In this document: positions 28,401-42,119 of the stretch, in pieces
Layout of the letters: each line of letters opens with the position of its first letter
How positions within the stretch are numbered: the first letter of the stretch is position 1
Assembly (NCBI RefSeq): GCF_023343835.1
Contig: NC_064449.1
Location: forward strand, 3,385,778-3,449,777
Length of the DNA: 64,000 bases
Direction: 5' to 3'
Source: Lagopus muta
Taxonomy: Eukaryota; Chordata; Aves; Galliformes; Phasianidae
Notes under the pieces: generated by a model
The model's input: the letters and a program-made list of their open reading frames with translations, nothing else
What the model was told of the DNA's origin: nothing
The model's database searches: none
Position numbers and translations under genes: made by a program

Positions 28401-31400
28401 GGACAGGACTGACCTTTTTGTAGGGCATTGTGTGCTTGCTTTTGTTTTGGCAATCTGCTGGGAAACATTTCTTTCAGAGCCAGAATAATTTTTAGATTAC
28501 CACTGGCATGTAACAACAAAACCCCTCCAAGTTTTTCACCTATCATTTAAAAAATAAATGTAAAGTAATCCTGGCTTCCCAGGAGAAACCCACCCGCATA
28601 CATCTGTGACATTTTGACTGCTCAGTTTTTTGGCCAAACTATGCCCCAAAAGAAGAAAGCAGATGAGACTTACTGGCAGCTCCTTTCCTGCCTTCCAACT
28701 GGTGACATTTGCTGTAACCCTGCATTGGCTATCTCTTGCAGGTATGTGCACGAACCCAAACTCCCAGCGCTGCCTGCATGAGGCAGAACATCCCGAGGTT
28801 ACAAAGCTCAAGTGGCAGGTGCAAAATATCTTTCCAAAAAGAAGCTTGTCAAATCAACAGGAAGAAGAATAACCCTTTCAAAAAGGTTGGCTGTGATTAT
28901 CTTATAGAGTTACAACAGGAAAAATCAAAGGCAGACACGGAAGGGAAGGGAAACAATATGAGGAGAGTATCCCGGTAGTGTTCCCAGCTGGACTGACACT
29001 GATACACTGCCTAGATAAAGGTAGGCTGCTCTGCAAAGACTGTGTGACTACAGAAGAGAGCAATGGTTTGCTAGAAAAAGAACATTCTTTATCAATACAT
29101 TTATCAATGATAAAAAACAGCTCCAGGTTATGTGAGCTATTTTGGGAAGCAAAAAAAGAAGTCACATATATGGCAGGGACCTGTAATTCTGCTAAGTTGG
29201 CCAGGGAGATATTTTGTCTCCTTCTGTATAGAGTGCTGAATGTATACAGGACTTAATAAATGTGGTTTCTCTGCCAAGCAATTGTATTTCTGCACTTTAT
29301 ATTTCCAGTGTGAAAAAATTAATGAAACGTTTTAAACCAAAGCCGTTTCCTTGGAGCCTCCTCTGACCTTCTTTTCCTCCTCTCTCAGCCGAATCTCCCC
29401 GGCAGGATGAATTCAGACCTGATGTCTGCTCCTCCCACCAGGCTTTTGGATATGTGACAATAACCCAGTCACTGGGAGCCGTGCCTGCTGGTGTCCATTG
29501 TCCTGCGTCCAGTTTAAGAAAAAGCCCGGAATGAAATTGATGAAGAATACAGTGATTTACAGGAATGGTCGAAGGTTGTTTCTGCACACATCTATCAGCA
29601 GCTTGAGCGTCCTTGGAAATTAACACACAAGGCTGAAGCATGGGAATGATTCAAGGCTCACCAACAGACTCTCAAAAGTTAAAAAAAAAAATCTGAAATA
29701 AAGCACCAATCTCAAACTGCTACAATCCTGTGGAACAGCAGAGCTGTGGTAGGAAATCAGGGCATGCCTGTGTGGGGAACTGCCCCAGACCTGCCAGGCA
29801 GAGCCTGTTATGTTCTCCAGCAGAGCACTGACAGGCACAAAGAAGGGATATGCACTATATGCACTGACAAGAGGAGCTGCTGGCTGTGCTCTGTGGAAGG
29901 CATCACTTCAGCCACAGACTGCAGGCACTGCCAAGGACAGCCTACAACTACATCAAGTTACCTAAGCCCCAGTAAAAGGAAAAAAGACACACAGCATCCA
30001 AGAAAGCCAATATGCATAAAGCAGGTTGCATTGTCCATGGTGGAACAGGAGTGGGTCTGTGGAACAGGGGACACAAGCCACAAGCCAGGTACAAGGCCCC
30101 AGATAACCCAGCAGTGATGCTCACAGGATGGTAGGGGGGCAGGGGGTTACCAGAAGGAAATTCACATGCCTTCTTTGCAGACAGGATTATCTGTGGGATA
30201 TTATGTGCCCACACCCCATAGTGTTACCTGCTTACCTCTTTCAGTGGTATCATACACACTGCCTGCTCTGTGTATTTTAGATACATAAACAAATACAAAG
30301 ACTAGGTAGCAAGTAAAACTGCTTTCTCTATTAGCATATCCCACAATCACACTGCAAATAGGGTTCAAAAACCTTTGCAGATATTTATCCAACTCCCACC
30401 TTAAATCATCACTTTACTTAACAAATGCTTCCATTTGAAGACCAGTTACCTGATAGGAATTCACAACTAGCACCAAGCCCTTTATCTACAAACTTTTACC
30501 ATTTCTTCTGCCCTGCCCCCGCTTCCATCAGCGTTCTGCAATATCTGCCAGCCTCCTTTACGTCTCAGTTTTGCGTTCACAATGTGAGGCAGGCAGACTC
30601 ATGTGCCCACAAACAGAAAAAGCTCCTCCAGCTCACAATAACTCAGCAGGTTTCTGTGATTTTCAGAGACTGCATTACTGTGTGCCCATGTCTGCTGTCA
30701 AATTACTGCCTGGATGCAGGCGCCATGGCTAACCTCAGCCTTACCCCAAACACAAAACTGTCCCTAAGCCCTCAGAAACATCCATCTTCTCTTTCAGCAC
30801 CACTTACAGCCTGGCTGACGTTTCTAAGAAATAAAGAGCGTGTTTACCTCTCTGAAAACTTATTATGGTTTTATGTCCTTTTTCTGCAACCTCCTGAGAG
30901 CGTCAGTACTCGGCATCATGAAGTGAAAATGTACCAAAACAGATCTGAAACATGGAGAGTCTTCCTGACATTTCTAAAGGAAAACGGAAATAAAGCCATA
31001 AAAACAATCCTTCACATACAGCAGAGGTCAAAAAATAAAGTCTAAGCTTAAGTTTGTTTTTATCTTCAGCATAAGTCCCATGACTTCTCTAACTCTTAGC
31101 TGCTTGCCTCAGGCCCTGGCTGTAGCATTACAGCAGCAAGGAAAAACCCAGAGCATAGCTACTGTGACCTTAGCCACCTTCTCTTAAAACCCTCACCCTC
31201 CCCTGCTCCACAGTAATAGAAAGCTGTTCCTGGAGCTGCTACAGGGGAAGCAGCTATTTCCGTGTATGTCTTGCCTTAAATACCTGTACGTAGTGAAGAT
31301 GGCATACAGAGATCATACAAACCTGTAATTGGGGCCGGATTTTCTCCAGTCATAGACAGACATTACTGCCTGCAACTGCTGCTGTCTGTTTCGACCTTCT

Positions 31401-33407
31401 CCTCGAGGTGTCTCCACCTCCCATTACAATGTCGCAGCAAAAAAAAGTTCCACGGTGGTCTGCAAAGCAAAAGCAAATGGAAACACAGAACTGACATTGT
31501 TTATCTGCTGTCAGGCGAATTCCAAACCAACACATTGAAAGAATTAACATTGTTGCACAAAAAGCAGACAAAACCAGTAACTATGACCATAACTACAACA
31601 TATGACATAACTATAATCACCAATAAGAGCATGCTACTTAACAGCACACATGCATACATGAAGGATCCCAAATTCTCAACGCCTCTAAGAAAAAGATACT
31701 CCTATTATTCAGTGTTTTACAGGGAAAATGATGCATCAGGTATTCATAGGACTTGTCAAAGTAAGTGAAAATTTACCATCAGAAAGAAGAGAATCAAGGC
31801 TTTTAAATCCCTGATACTCAGTTAAGTGCATTACTTTAAAGCAGCCCTTAGATTGGATGAGAAGGAGCACTAACACAGAGAGAAACATGTGTTCTACATC
31901 TTAACACAAGATTTTCCTAGTGGAATGGCAATAAGGATACTCTGCAGCCTTTGGTTTCCTCTGCTGCCATGAAGCCTGCATCCTCCTGACCGTGCTGGTA
32001 GCCAGGATAACCCCCAATCCATATTCTATGGCCAGTGCATGCTGAGGGAGGCAAAGATAACAAAGGCTGCGACAGAACTCTTATCAGGGAAGTCCTTTCG
32101 GGCCCCATTTCCATCAGCTCATAAAAGGAACAGCCTGGACCCACATGCTGGGCCCTGCTAAGGCTGCTCCAGGCTGGAGCTCTTCATTTGCAAAAGAAAT
32201 GACCCATTCATTTCTCCCTGACCTCTGCAGGCACTTCAGGCTGCTGGCCCCCACCGCTCCTCAAACAGGTGCTCAGGGCCTCCAACCTCGGCCTTCCCAG
32301 GCAAGCTGACCTAATGCAGCTTCAAGAGCCCTGCACTGGGGCTCCAGGAGGGTTGTGGCACAGGTTGGGAACATTTACCTCTCAAAGCATTTATGTCCAA
32401 TCCAGAAAGCCAGAGACCATATGAAAAGCAGCTACAAATGACACGGTGTAACCTTAATTGAAGCTGAATAAATAAATAAATGCAAATCCGCTTGCATGCA
32501 CTTGCACACCACTGCACAAGTGATCTCTTCCCTGCAACTGCTGACAGCTGCATTTTGCAGCTGCACTTCATACTGTCTCGTGGTTGCACAAGCAGGTCCT
32601 GTGGTTCCTGTAAAGAACTGGCTGGTTTCTGTCACAACTGGGGAATGCTTTGCCTCTGCAATGGATTTCCAGATTCGATTTTGTGTTGATGGATGAACAG
32701 CAACCATGAAACTTCAGCAGGGAAATCCGCATGCTTGCACTGCATTCCAAGTAAAAGACCGACCTCTTCAGACATGCAGAGTCACCTTAGAACTCAGCCC
32801 GAAAACCAAGAGCATCACAATCCATATCTTTTGTTCTCAACAGCCCCATTCTGGAAAGATGATGCTGTTTCACAGCTAGGCACAGGGCAGCCTCTTGTCA
32901 AAGGCCACAAAGGCCCTCTATGGCTGAACTGGGAACTCAGTGCTGATTTTAAGACCAAGTTCAGAGCCCCTTTCACAGCACTAATCTCCAAACAACATTT
33001 TTCTACTTTGCAGACAGCCTCCACAGAACGCACAGTTATCAGACTGAACATAACCATCTTTAATAAGTAAGCTGGTTTGGAAGCTGACTTGTTTTTAGTG
33101 CCACATACACACAAGCTCTGTTACTGGAAGAGGAGTCCTGTGATTCAGAACCCGAAGTCTGATGCAATTGGGCGTTTCAAGCTGCTTTCCCCAGCAGAGA
33201 ACAACCCTATTAGTTTGAGAAAGTCCCCTGCCTGCTTTCTCTCTGAGTAATTAAGAGAGAAATCCTCCTCTCAGTGACCCCAATGCTCTCAGCCTGGGCT
33301 GATTTACACATGAAAGGCCCCCTCTGAGGGGCTTTCTCCCTTTCACATTCACAACCAGGCAGGACCTATAAATAAAACCTTTCTGAAAACAGGAGCTTTC
33401 AAAAAGG
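19441..33407. other. Intergenic sequence, no gene seen
   Basis: About 14 kb without a supportable gene. A pyrimidine-rich, G-poor tract occupies roughly 25,370-25,860. An AT-rich block with TAATTA-type cores near 23,390-23,700 resembles the candidate element at 18,900. The 206-codon open frame at 30,425-31,045 has no recognisable domain and no supporting context. I saw no tRNA, microRNA-like or snoRNA signal. Confidence 0.5.
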
Positions 33408-33590
33408 TCTGTGTATATGCGTAAACGTGTATGAGAGAAAGGGAATGGATGCGTGCACTTGAGAATGCGTGTGTTTGCATGCATATGGGAAGAGCGGGTG
33501 AGCAGAATGTGCATTCACGCGCTGGCCCACATGCAAACAAGTGTACTTGGAAAAGCACCTACACGGATATGGAAGCGTGCACAGGTAGCT
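33408..33590. repeat. Degenerate TG/CG-rich alternating purine-pyrimidine tract
   Basis: Repeated short motifs such as 'tgcgtg', 'tgtgtttgcatgcat' and 'acgtgtatg' give long stretches of alternating purine and pyrimidine. It looks like a decayed TG microsatellite. Confidence 0.5.
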
Positions 33591-36500
33591 GCATCCCTTG
33601 CAGGAGTGAGGCTGGTTTCCAGCTAGCACAGTTCCACAGGGCATTCACTGAAGTCAGCTGAGTCACTCCGGAGTTACACATGAAGAAAAAAAAGAGTGAA
33701 TTTAGACCCAGCTGGGCACAAGAGGACGCCTGCAATACACCCCCCAAAAAGCAGTAAAGTCCTTGCAGAACAAACTGGTAGGCTTACATAGCATTGGATA
33801 TGTGGAAGCTAAGAGAACCAGGCCTTGTGGTATGGAGCCCTCCATTCCCTTGACTAAAGGGGAGATTTTTGAAAAGGCTGCATCTTCTTGGATGAATATA
33901 GAGAACAGCATTACACTGAAACAATGACAGCCCTGGAGAAAGTCATTCTTTTTGAGTTTGTTGGAACACAAAAACCCCTCCACGTTTGAAAATAAACAGT
34001 GGGGCTACTGCCATGAAAAAGAAGGTGAGAAAAGTAAAAAGTCCGTGACGGCCTTTAACATGCATAAACCCCAAAATGCCCAGATTTGAATCCATGCTTC
34101 CCTCCCCCGCCGCCCTGTTCTCCCTGGTGTCTGTGCAGCAGGGGTATTTCCCTTTCCAAGAGGCCTAAGCAGGACCCTACGCAGTTTCCAGGAAGCTGGC
34201 AGTTAGTGCGATCCTCTCCTAATACGAAACAGGTGACACACAGCATTAAGCCATGCCAGGACAGACTGCAGGGTTTCATAAAGCAGGTACTGGGCTGCGA
34301 GTCTTTGCCCCAGTAAGAGAGGGCTTTTTAAGACCTGGCTACAATGTGCTAATTTGAGAACTGCAAACTATTTCACTCCACTATTCCTTACCAGCTGAAC
34401 TGTTTGCTCACTGAAACCGGGTCTGTGCTCTATGCTAACGCAGTGCCAGCAGTCAGGCTATGCTGACACGCAACTCAGACTAGCACACTGCAGCTGCACC
34501 ACTGCCTGGTAGGAGGCTCCAGATCAACACGCAAGGAAGGCAGGCAGGAGGGGTGCTGCACCTCCTGACCTCATAATCAGTAACAGTAACTCCTCGATCT
34601 CCCCCCCTTCCCAATTCTTATGCAAAAGTTTAGAAGTAGGCAGGGAAAAAAAGCACAAAGCAGGACAGCAAAGCCTCACAGAAGCGCACAAAGCGCAAAA
34701 CGTCTGTTCTGCCAGTTCAAAAAACTCTTCCCAGCTACTTGCAGTAAGCAGGAGTGCGCGAGCAGGGACACTGAGCTCCCCTCCTACTGAGCTCGCAGCT
34801 AAAGCCCTCCCCCGGTTCCCAGAGTCTTCAAATGAAGATTTGCATAGTACTTCCAGATCATTCCCTAGAGAAGGGACAATGGCCCTCTAAACGCCCTCTT
34901 CCCCCCCCCCCCCCTTCACTTACAAAGCTGATAAAGCCCTGGTGAAAAGGGGAACAAAGAATTTACAGATGGCAGAATATTGATTTCTGCTATCGCAGAA
35001 CTACAGGGAGAAGATGAAGAACCCCCCCAGAAACTCTGTGAAGTTTGAGACACGGGCACTATCTCTGCAGCTCGAACTCCGCATTCGTTATGGCAGTGCC
35101 CCGTCAATATCTGATGCAGGAAGCATTGCTATTGTAGAGGGATGAGCAGGCCGCTGAAAGCCTCAGAACGCAGAGAGATGAGATTACAGCCTGAAATCCC
35201 AGTGAGCGTGCTCGTTGTTTCCAAACTTGCTCGGCACAGAGGTGCTGCCAGTGACAGCAGTTTGCCACCAGGCGGGCCGGCCCGGCATTGCTCCCAGAGG
35301 CTTCAACTCCAGCTGGCTTTCACGTATCACATTTCACCCCGAGATTCGTATTGTTACCCACGTCCTCTTTTCCCTGCTACCCAGCACTGCAGCTGGGAAA
35401 AGCAAGACAAGAAAATGGCCTAAGTCTCTTCTGTAAGGAAACAGCGCATAAAAGTGAGTCCAAACAGTGGTTCTCAGTGATCAGAGGCAGCCAGAGTCGA
35501 TGGCAGAGCTGCCTGTTTGCTCACCAGTATTTTCCCCACACCTTCATAAAGACACATGCTGTCATGATAGATGCAGTCATCGTGGTGATAACAACCAGTA
35601 CGTATTGCACAGTTCAGCGTGTTTCATTCAGAACTGTTAGCAAAACATCCCTCACAATTCTCTCTTTAGAATAGCTTGCTTTCTTCAAATACCTGCCTGG
35701 CTTTTCTTATCCACAAGAAAATTTTTCATATTGTATATGAAAATTTAAATTAAAAAATTTAAATATTGTATATTTAAGTAGTCACTCCCCATTTATACCA
35801 CATTTAAAGAAGAGGTGAATCAGACCCATTAGTCTCCTGACATGCCCAAGATAGAGATTATTTGTAGGGATGATAAAGCTTGAGGAAGTACTATTTTAAA
35901 TCAGAAAGTAATGAAACCACCAGCACACCCAGGGGAGGGCAGACAGGAACCCTTTTTAGTTGTTCTCCATGAGCCCTCTGGAGCTTCGCAGGCTGCTGCT
36001 CTGACTGTGCCCTCCATCGACCTGGCTTCTACCAAAGGTCAAACAGGCTATTGCCAGGCTCCAGTAAGAACCACAGTCAAATAGGATCCAGACATTTGCA
36101 AATTAATTACCATGAAGAGTTCTTCTGAAGATGTTTTGTTAATCCAAAAGATGTTATGATGTCAGCAGAATTATCCCAGGAGTCCACATAATTAAAAATA
36201 TACCAGTGGCTACAAAAATACATTTAATTACAGGCATATTTTTACTGTTATGACCAACGTAACTTTTATATCCCAGTGAGGAGATTGGTCCCTAATACAT
36301 ACCTATAAACAAACAAAAACCTTAGGAAACACAACAGATGCCCTCTTGATGTTGCCTAAAAGCAATCAAAATACAGCAGTGCAATCACCTCACTGGCAGG
36401 GAATGTTATCCAGGACGCGAGGAGCATCTCTGAAGCTGCCTGCACTGAGCACAGACTCTGAATCTCAGCCACGGAACACTAGGAAACTTTCCTCCTCTAC

Positions 36501-36899
36501 ATTTCATTTGCACACAGTGCCATACATGGTTACCTTCCCTTCTTCTGCTTGGAGATCAGCCTGAACACCAATTCTACCCTGTGCTGACCTGCAGTACCCA
36601 GGATGAGTTCAAATCAGCCACAGCCTCACTGCAGCCTCCTCTGTGCCCCAGCCCAACCAGCCCTATGCCCACACCTCCTAAAGCTGGCTCCTTTCCTCAC
36701 TGCTCTGCACTGACTGCCACTGCTTATGCACAGCCTCAATCGAGGGCCCCTTCCCATCCTCTTTCCAGGCCTCTCCAATCCCATCCTCAAAGCTCCAGAG
36801 CCGCTCACACAGCAACACCCCAAGCCTCTAACAGCAACACATCAGCATCACCCCCTCAGCACCAAAATGGCGCCCATTCACCACCCTTCAGCGACTTAG
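33591..36899. other. Intergenic sequence upstream of COX6A1
   Basis: No gene is supported. The stretch holds a POU-type octamer ATTTGCAT at 34,838-34,845, a C14 run at 34,901-34,914, an AT-rich hairpin at 35,723-35,743, and a strongly C-rich, G-poor block at about 36,560-36,890 directly upstream of the COX6A1 CpG island. A moderately GC-rich patch near 35,140-35,460 carries overlapping open frames that I cannot assign. Confidence 0.5.
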
Positions 36900-37072
36900 C
36901 GCGAGGACGCTCACGTGACTAAAGATCCTCCCGCCCTACGACAACGCATGCGCAGAAGCGTGCCGCAGCTCAAGGTCAGGCAGGCGGTGGCGGAACACCG
37001 CGCGTGCTCCGTCCCGCTGCAGTGACGTCAGTTCCGGTTCCGGTTCCGGAGGGCGCTCCGGACGCTGAGGAC
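36900..37072 (+). promoter_or_regulatory. COX6A1: COX6A1 CpG-island promoter
   Basis: A CpG-rich, TATA-less region directly 5' of the COX6A1 start codon. Visible motifs in order are an E-box 'tcacgtgac' at 36,911-36,919, an NRF-1-like palindrome 'cgcatgcgca' at 36,945-36,954, a perfect CRE 'tgacgtca' at 37,023-37,030 and three abutting ETS/NRF-2-like 'ttccgg' units at 37,032-37,049. NRF-1, NRF-2/GABP and CREB are established regulators of nuclear respiratory genes. Actual binding here is inferred. Confidence 0.75.
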
Positions 37073-38118
37073 ATGGCGGCGCTCAGAGGGCTGTCCCGGC
37101 TGCTGCCCGCCGCTCCCGGCTCAGTGCCTGCCCGGAGCATGGCGGCCGCGGTGGCGCACGAAGGCGGCGGAGGTAATGGGGACGAGGGGGCGTAGCGCGG
37201 TTTCGCATCGCGCCGCTGCCCTCTGCGCTGGGCCGGGACGCGCTGCCCCCGGGGTGCCCTTTGGGGGCTGGCAGGGGCCAGCGCTGCGGCCCCGTTCACG
37301 TGTTAACGCTTAACGCGCCCTCGGGTCCCGCCGTGACGCGGACAGTCACTGTTGCTGTGTTCCGTACCGCCTCCAGCCCGCCTGTGGAAGATGCTGAGCT
37401 TCGTCGTGGCGCTGCCTGCGGTCGGTGTCTGTATGCTGAACTGCTACCTGAAGGCACAGCACAAGCACGAGCGGCCCGAGTTCATCCGCTACTCTCATCT
37501 CCGCATCCGCACCAAGGTGCGTTTGTTTACCTGCTGTGTTCTGTGAGCTCCGAGTGCCCAGAGTTTCAAATTGGAGGAGCGCAGGCCTCTGCTGAGCGAG
37601 GTGTTGTGTGTACAGCCGTGCTTTTAACTCGTGGCTTTGCTCCCAGCTCAGCAGTGTCTGGCAGCTCTGGTACCACCGTGCACCTCCCAGCCCCAGGTAG
37701 CCTTGGTGATGTCTCCCAGAACAACATCTCAGGTGTAGAGATACTGTGTTTACCTCAGGCTAATACACATTGCACATTAACAGCTGATCCCAGCCTCTTG
37801 TAGCAGGGGTCCTCATGGCACAGCACAGTGGATGTCCAAATGACAGCAGTGACTTTGCTGTTTGGAGACAACAGCTGTCAGCTAATGGAGATTTTTTTAT
37901 CTCTAGTTTTGTACAGCCAGGGAGTGCTACCAGCTTGCTTAAGCTGGAGTCTGTGTTTGGTGTTGAGTCCATTTTTGCTATGCTCCTTCAGTTAATTGCT
38001 AAAGGCTTATTTTCCTTCTTTCTTCCAACAGCCTTTTCCCTGGGGTGATGGGAACAAAACTCTATTCCATAACCCTCATACAAATGCTCTCCCAACCGGT
38101 TATGAAGATGAAAACTAA
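37073..38118 (+). CDS. COX6A1: Cytochrome c oxidase subunit 6A1 (heart/liver VIa-L), mitochondrial
   Basis: A small nuclear-encoded subunit of respiratory complex IV in the mitochondrial inner membrane. Three coding exons: 37,073-37,172, 37,377-37,516 and 38,032-38,118, giving 108 residues, close to the 109 of human COX6A1. All introns are GT-AG, and the frame closes exactly across both junctions. Residues 1-33 are Ala/Arg-rich with few acidic residues, as expected for a mitochondrial presequence. The membrane segment begins with '[20 protein letters not shown]'. The matrix or intermembrane tail contains the family signatures '[17 protein letters not shown]' and '[14 protein letters not shown]', and ends 'LPTGYEDEN'. 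The start is the first ATG after the CRE/ETS cluster; a second in-frame ATG lies at codon 23. The liver-type isoform COX6A1, rather than COX6A2, is chosen from sequence and synteny with TRIAP1 and GATC. It converges on TRIAP1. Confidence 0.97.
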
Positions 38119-38266
38119 AATCTCAACCACAGCCACAACTTTGGCTCTTCTTGTGTTTGGACCAGGCTGTTCTGTGGGAACCATCACTTAAGAAGATCTG
38201 CATTCCTTCTACAGTCAAGTTGAATGGTGGTCTGGTCTCCACCAGTACTTCTGTAGAAGTCCTTTA

Positions 38267-38272
38267 AATAAA
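38267..38272 (+). terminator. COX6A1: COX6A1 polyadenylation signal
   Basis: An AATAAA hexamer about 150 bp after the COX6A1 stop codon and the first canonical signal downstream. Confidence 0.8.
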
Positions 38273-38289
38273 CAGTTCCAAGCCTGAAT

Positions 38290-39900
38290 TTAGGCTCTGA
38301 CTTTTTTATTAATATGTGACTCCTTAAAAATTCCTAATTTTAGCATTGAACCTTCCCCAGCAGAGAAACAGGGGGGTTTGACTGTTAATAACCTGCTCCC
38401 ATATCTGGTAATGCTAACAAGTCACACATCCATCACAAAGGATATAAAATCAAATAATGGATTTTGTCTGGTTTAACTGATTGTTGTTATCCCACGTGCA
38501 GATGAACGGCTATTAGTCTAATATTATAAATTCAGTTCCATTTATACTGAGTGACCCAGCAGTAAGCATTAACAGCTTACTCTGTAAGTGCTACACTTAA
38601 TTTCTGCACAGACTGTTTTGCCAGCTGCCTTGTGCATGCGAGGAGTGTTGTTAATGCAGGCTATGTGACCGTGCTGGAGCTACTGCTGTTGCTGAGGGCA
38701 TGGGGCACAACGATCCCCAGTGCTGCAGTTTCTGAGCTGCACAAGCCTCAAACCTCTAATTGCTCACAGTTATTACTTAGAAGCTGTGGGGTAGACAGGC
38801 CAGCACTTATGTTTGAGAACTCCTAACTTCTTAATTAAAAAAATAAAGAAGTAAAACCCGAGTTGCCCTTCAGGTAGCGTCTAAGAGCCAAGGAGCGTGG
38901 CGTTCTCCATTTTCCCCTCACTATAATTCCAAGAAAATTAAGACATTTACTCCTGTTTTGTCCCCAGTATAGAATATTTATTGTCTCTTTTATCTGTGTT
39001 GGTGTAGAGGGGACAGCTCTGCCCATTCCTGCCACAGTGCTCACAGGGCCATGGGATGACATAGGGTGAGTCCTGAGCTCGTGCTTCTCCTCCTGCACCC
39101 TTTCTCTCTAACTGTTGCAAGATCTGCAGGAGTGAAAGAACCTTTGTTGCTATAATATCGTGGTGGACCAAGTAGAAAATACTTGGAGAAGAGTAATTCC
39201 TAACAACTTCACAATTAGATGGGAAAATACACACCAGCCTATTCTTTTTGCTGAGAAGCCTCCTTTACTTTTCTACATTCAAAGGAAGAGAATTTCAGAT
39301 ACTCATTTTAGGAAAAGACAAAGTGCCTGCTACTCAGCCAAGTTGCACAGGAGTGACACAAACACTCAGATGGGGCGTCTGGCACGTCAGCCAACCATCT
39401 CACTCTTTCAGCATCCCCTACCAAATTGCTGAATAACTTACTTGGAGTTTCTGCAGTTTACGAGCCAACGCATTAAGACCGACAGTAACTTTAGTTTGCT
39501 TTACAAGGCATAAAGTGCACACAGTCCAGGAGCAGCTTCGTAAGCAGGTGAGGTGAGGCAGGACAAGCTGCTGGGGCTTTTAACTTATCAGCTGTAAAAC
39601 TTCAGTTCACCATTGTTCTCATTCAACACATACTTTGATTATCTCAATGAAAAATATAACAGTAGTTGTAGCCAACCTGGTGCTCCATTGGTAGCGTGTA
39701 CAAAGATGGCCAGGCCTGTGCAGTTCTACTGCAGTGATACATTACACCAAAGGAGCAAGAATTCAAATTCAGAATTACTTCAGTACCTCAGAAAAGGACA
39801 AAGAAAGTGGGCTCTGCATTAACTGTTCCTTCACTTCTGTTACAGGCTGCCTTTGTTCCTCTTGGAGGTCATAATCAGACGCTACCAGACACTTATCCAC
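38290..39900. other. Gap between converging COX6A1 and TRIAP1
   Basis: About 1.6 kb between the predicted 3' ends of two convergent genes. It is AT-moderate, and I saw no coding signature, RNA gene or interspersed repeat. Confidence 0.6.
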
Positions 39901-39924
39901 TTGAACAAAATGTAACTTGTTATA

Positions 39925-39930
39925 TTTATT
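39925..39930 (-). terminator. TRIAP1: TRIAP1 polyadenylation signal
   Basis: TTTATT on the plus strand reads AATAAA on the minus strand, about 520 bp after the TRIAP1 stop codon. It implies a 3' UTR of roughly half a kilobase. Other weaker signals could be used. Confidence 0.6.
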
Positions 39931-40449
39931 TCATTTCAGTTATTGCAAGTCCAGCAAAAGTGCTTTTACACCATCTCTGTTAATGGCAACATCAATGCTT
40001 TAGCCCCTCGTCTTTTGGGATCGTATAAACCAGACTTCTTCCACCCAAATTCAGCACCACAGAGATGAGGCAAAGTAAATCAACCTTCTTGTTAAACACC
40101 TCCAAGTGTTATATAAATAAGCAAGAGAAATGGGTCACAGATTAACTATAAGTTCAACATCTCCCATTACAAAGTACATTCGATAGAAGTTAGTTAAATC
40201 ATCTTTCTGCACTCTTATAAGCCGAACCACCACCACAATTCATTGGAAAGGAGGCAGCAGGTAGCACATCATGAAGACTTTTGGTTCGTGGCAGTTTGTT
40301 TTTACAGGCATAGAAAACACCTCACTTCCTAGAATGCTACAGAGAGGAAGCAGCTTAGCAAAACGCTATCCAGGTGCGTCCCGGCTGCTGGCTGGTCACT
40401 GTTCTCAGCCCACAGGCTCGTATTAATGACTCCCTCCAGTCAGCTGAAG

Positions 40450-41914
<1,465 letters not shown>

Positions 41915-42091
41915 TGAGAGAACTCAAATGCTTTATTTGGGAAAACTGTGTTTTGTGTGGTCACAACTGAAATACCCCAGCACGAATTTGGATCCACAGA
42001 ACACTTGCTCTGCTAAACTTTCTGTCCATCCTTCTGTAAATTCTCTTGGTGCTGAAATACTTGATGTTTATGAAAGGGCTTTAAAGAGAAC

Positions 42092-42097
42092 ATTAAA
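42092..42097 (+). terminator. GATC: GATC polyadenylation signal (ATTAAA)
   Basis: The common variant hexamer ATTAAA about 180 bp after the GATC stop. No earlier canonical AATAAA was seen. Confidence 0.6.
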
Positions 42098-42119
42098 AAC
42101 TGAAGGTTAAAACAGATAG

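Noticed and set aside
30425-31045. 206-codon open frame on the plus strand
   Set aside because: No recognised domain, composition unlike a conserved protein, no promoter or splice context; likely chance in G-poor sequence.
1-36899. Search for MSI1 exons on the minus strand
   Set aside because: No RRM signature (such as KMFIGGLSW or RGFGFVTF) was recognised by eye, and no GC-rich first exon is present. MSI1 most likely lies outside the window.
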